From positions 2,621,776 to 2,685,775 of the forward strand of contig NZ_CP025746.1 of assembly GCF_004015185.1 (NCBI RefSeq): a stretch of DNA of 64,000 nt, written 5' to 3'. This document shows, piece after piece, positions 62,000 to 64,000 of the stretch (within the stretch, counting starts at the first letter, position 1; each line of letters begins with the position of its first letter). The translations under genes and the position numbers were made by a program. The DNA is from Clostridium manihotivorum. Its GTDB lineage: Bacteria > Bacillota > Clostridia > Clostridiales > Clostridiaceae. The notes under the pieces are model-generated. The model ran no database searches and was not told the origin of the DNA. It worked only from the letters and a program-made list of their open reading frames with translations.

Positions 62000-63070
62000 A
62001 TGAGAAGAAAAAAGATTATTAATATAGTTATTGCAGTCTTTATTAGTTCAATTTTGTTTTGTATGTATTTTTCAAAAACCATAAAAAATATGCTATTACC
62101 TGAGGTTTCAACAGCTCAATTAAAGTCAGGTGCTATTGGAGATACCTTTGAAACAGAAGGAATTATAAATTATGAGAACACCCATAAAATAATCTGTCAA
62201 AGTGACTGGGAGGTTCAAGATATAGCAGTACAGGTAAATAAGCCTGTGAAAAAAGGAGACATACTAGGAAAAGTAGATAATAGCAAGGTAATCCTAGAGG
62301 AAAGAGAAGAGCAAGCTCAAATCATGAAGCTGGAAAATGAATTAAAGTCTCTACAAGCTACACCCAATGGAGATGTAGATAAGATAAAGGAAAGTCAGTA
62401 TGAGCTATCAACGGAAAAACTTAAATTAAGCCAAATTCGCAAGGGTTTGGATCAGAATGGAAATATATTATGCGATATGGATGGAAAAATAGTTAATATA
62501 AGTGGTCAAGCTACAGAGGATGCTGTAAAATCTACGGCTCTATTCGAAATTGTAGATGATAATCCTAAATTTATAGTTAAGTTTGAAGCTAATCCCAAGG
62601 ATGCTGAAAGACTAGCTATAGGTTCAAATATTGATGTATTGATTAAAACTAAAGATAATAATAAGGACAACAAAATTACTTCAAGCATATCTGAAAAGAC
62701 CTATAATATGGAAAAGGATAGCTATACTTTTTTAGCAGAAATAAATAATGCTGGACAATTAAAACCAGGGGACAAAGTGACAATAAATTTGGTAGAAGAC
62801 AGTAAGAGATATGATAATGTAATCCCTAAAGCCTGTCTAACAGAAGAAGCAGGAGAAGACTATGTCTATATTGTTAAAGACAAGACAAATGCCTTAGGGG
62901 GAGAACTTTATGTTGAGAAAGTTCCAGTGCAAGTAATAGCTTCAGATAGTATCAATTGTGCCATTAAGATGGAGAACAGCAATGATATTTCAGGAGGCTA
63001 TGGAGTGGTAGTTAACAGTTCCAAGCAAATCGAAGATAAAGCTGAAGTTAAACTTGATACTGAGAGATAA
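62000..63070 (+). CDS. HlyD/MacA-like adaptor (periplasmic-adaptor-type) protein
   Basis: 356 residues. One N-terminal membrane segment (about 7-24), then a lipoyl-like half (KKGDILGKVDNSKVIL), a coiled-coil hairpin (about 92-145; EEREEQAQIMKLENELKSLQ), the second lipoyl half (ILCDMDGKIVNISGQ) and a beta-barrel with a C-terminal domain. This is the MacA/HlyD adaptor layout. Starts 9 nt after the MalG-type permease gene and 13 nt before a MacB-like permease gene. Confidence 0.88.
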   Translation: MRRKKIINIVIAVFISSILFCMYFSKTIKNMLLPEVSTAQLKSGAIGDTFETEGIINYENTHKIICQSDWEVQDIAVQVNKPVKKGDILGKVDNSKVILEEREEQAQIMKLENELKSLQATPNGDVDKIKESQYELSTEKLKLSQIRKGLDQNGNILCDMDGKIVNISGQATEDAVKSTALFEIVDDNPKFIVKFEANPKDAERLAIGSNIDVLIKTKDNNKDNKITSSISEKTYNMEKDSYTFLAEINNAGQLKPGDKVTINLVEDSKRYDNVIPKACLTEEAGEDYVYIVKDKTNALGGELYVEKVPVQVIASDSINCAIKMENSNDISGGYGVVVNSSKQIEDKAEVKLDTER

Positions 63071-63083
63071 TGGAGGTGCCTTT

Positions 63084-64000
63084 GTGAAGCAGAAGAAAAT
63101 CATAAAGTTGAACCTTACAATTAGTGTAGTAGGATTTATAACATTACTCCTAGTAAGCCTATACTTAGATATAAATCTAAATAAAAGCATCCCAAACATA
63201 ATAGAGTATAAGAAGATAGACAGCACAGGTCTAAGCTTTACTAAACTTAATGAATTAAAAGATAAATATAAAGAAGCAAACTTCACAGGCTACTCTGAAG
63301 CAATATGTAAAGTTAGAAATAAATTTGATATAACTCCAAAGAAAGCTGAGAAGACGAAATTAGTCTTAACAGATGAAAACTTTTTTACTTTATATAATTA
63401 TAAGTTTATTTCAGGCGGCAAGATAGATTACCTATCAGTAGAAAAAGGAGATAAAATAATTGTAATCAGTGATGTGTTAGCAGTTAAGCTCTATAAAACC
63501 CTTAAAGTAGTTGGAAATGAAATTGAAATAGACAATGCTACTTATAAAATTATAGGAGTTTATAAGCAAGATAAATCATTTATCTTTAACATGTCTGATG
63601 ATGGATACGACAGAATCTTTGTGCCATATACCTCTTATATAGCTGATAACATGGGAAAACTAACAGTTGACGTATTTGCAACTAATGAATCAAGACAAAA
63701 TACTTCAGCAAAAATTAGAAATAAGTTAGTGAATATATTAGGCGGAGCTCTATCCCAATATAACAGTTATAGCTACATCTTAAACAAAAATATAAACTTT
63801 CAATACTTGAGAATACTATGTTTTCTGATAGGACTATGGCTTATAGTAGAGTTGATAAGAATATTGAAGAAATATGTAAAAAGCCTTGCTCTGATATTTA
63901 AAGAAAATTCTAAGAAATACTATGTTAAGGATATAATAAGCTCTAACAAAATACAACTTCTAACTATCCTTTCAAAGATATCACTGATTTTGGTATGTAT
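63084..64000 (+). CDS. MacB-like ABC permease, N-terminal part (runs off window)
   Basis: At least 305 residues from GTG 63084 (GGAGGTG upstream), open to the window's end. An N-terminal membrane segment (about 12-27) is followed by a MacB-type extracytoplasmic domain (FFTLYNYKFISGGKIDYLSV; VISDVLAVKLYKTLKVVGNE; YKIIGVYKQDKSFIF) and further membrane segments from about 245. It pairs with the HlyD-like adaptor, as MacB does with MacA. An ATPase gene is expected further right. Confidence 0.88.
   Translation, partial: MKQKKIIKLNLTISVVGFITLLLVSLYLDINLNKSIPNIIEYKKIDSTGLSFTKLNELKDKYKEANFTGYSEAICKVRNKFDITPKKAEKTKLVLTDENFFTLYNYKFISGGKIDYLSVEKGDKIIVISDVLAVKLYKTLKVVGNEIEIDNATYKIIGVYKQDKSFIFNMSDDGYDRIFVPYTSYIADNMGKLTVDVFATNESRQNTSAKIRNKLVNILGGALSQYNSYSYILNKNINFQYLRILCFLIGLWLIVELIRILKKYVKSLALIFKENSKKYYVKDIISSNKIQLLTILSKISLILVC

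Overview
The window is low-GC (roughly 30% by eye) Firmicutes DNA, most likely from a Clostridium-type genome. It shows AGGAGG-type ribosome binding sites, some TTG and GTG starts, A/T-rich intergenic DNA, and Clostridium-like families: a malP/malH pair, a TetM-like GTPase fused to a NYN domain, and many GNAT acetyltransferases. I see no rRNA, tRNA, CRISPR array or phage module. It reads as accessory chromosome: small solo genes and short operons separated by long intergenic stretches packed with dispersed palindromic repeats.

Layout. 1-6.1 kb: end of a GNAT gene, a SAP-domain protein, then small genes (membrane protein, GNAT, VOC protein, internally duplicated protein, TfoX-C-like protein, unknowns). 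7-10.7 kb: EF-G/TetM-like GTPase with a C-terminal YacP/Rae1-type NYN domain, a flavodoxin and an NTF2-like protein. 10.7-15.4 kb: maltose/alpha-glucoside locus (RpiR regulator, PTS EIICB, GH4 6-phospho-alpha-glucosidase) with a long CAA-rich leader. 15.6-19.8 kb: ABC exporter with its MerR regulator, divergent from a MerR-receiver-FliM-like fusion; both MerR genes have promoters with 19-bp spacers. 20.3-21.6 kb: a decayed IS3/IS150 element. 22-31 kb: DeoR regulator, MurD, double GNAT, stalk-domain protein, HutD/DUF6678 pair, and a LysE-HxlR-GNAT operon. 31-34 kb: clustered repeats and a second IS3 copy inside a kinase-like gene. 34-43 kb: methyltransferase, DUF2268 protease, OPT transporter, NUDIX hydrolase, small membrane proteins, ABC ATPase plus permease. 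43.3-46.9 kb: a HAD-like/GNAT gene split by an IS21-family element. 47-56 kb: MA-type peptidase, RraB-like protein, a 176-bp tandem array, nucleoside phosphorylase, soluble chemotaxis receptor, PEBP protein divergent from a LysR regulator, two GNATs, membrane proteins. 56-64 kb: OmpR/histidine-kinase pair followed by an unusual run of solute-binding protein, lipoprotein, two sugar-type permeases, HlyD-like adaptor and MacB-like permease that runs off the window.

How the genes work together. MalP would import and phosphorylate an alpha-glucoside, MalH would cleave the phosphate ester, and the RpiR-family protein would sense the sugar phosphate. The MerR/ABC pair looks like a drug- or peptide-sensing efflux module. 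The 56-64 kb block looks like an envelope-sensing two-component system driving a combined importer-type and MacB-type transporter.

The strongest novelty candidates are: the MerR-CheY-FliM chimera, with a FliM-like EIDALL-type peptide next to its own receiver domain; a family of about twelve structured palindromes whose inner stems covary around a conserved loop; the GTPase-NYN fusion; and the mixed transporter locus. The two IS3 copies differ, as far as I could compare them, only in poly-A run lengths, which raises a sequence-quality question. All functional calls rest on reading the sequence; no database search was run.
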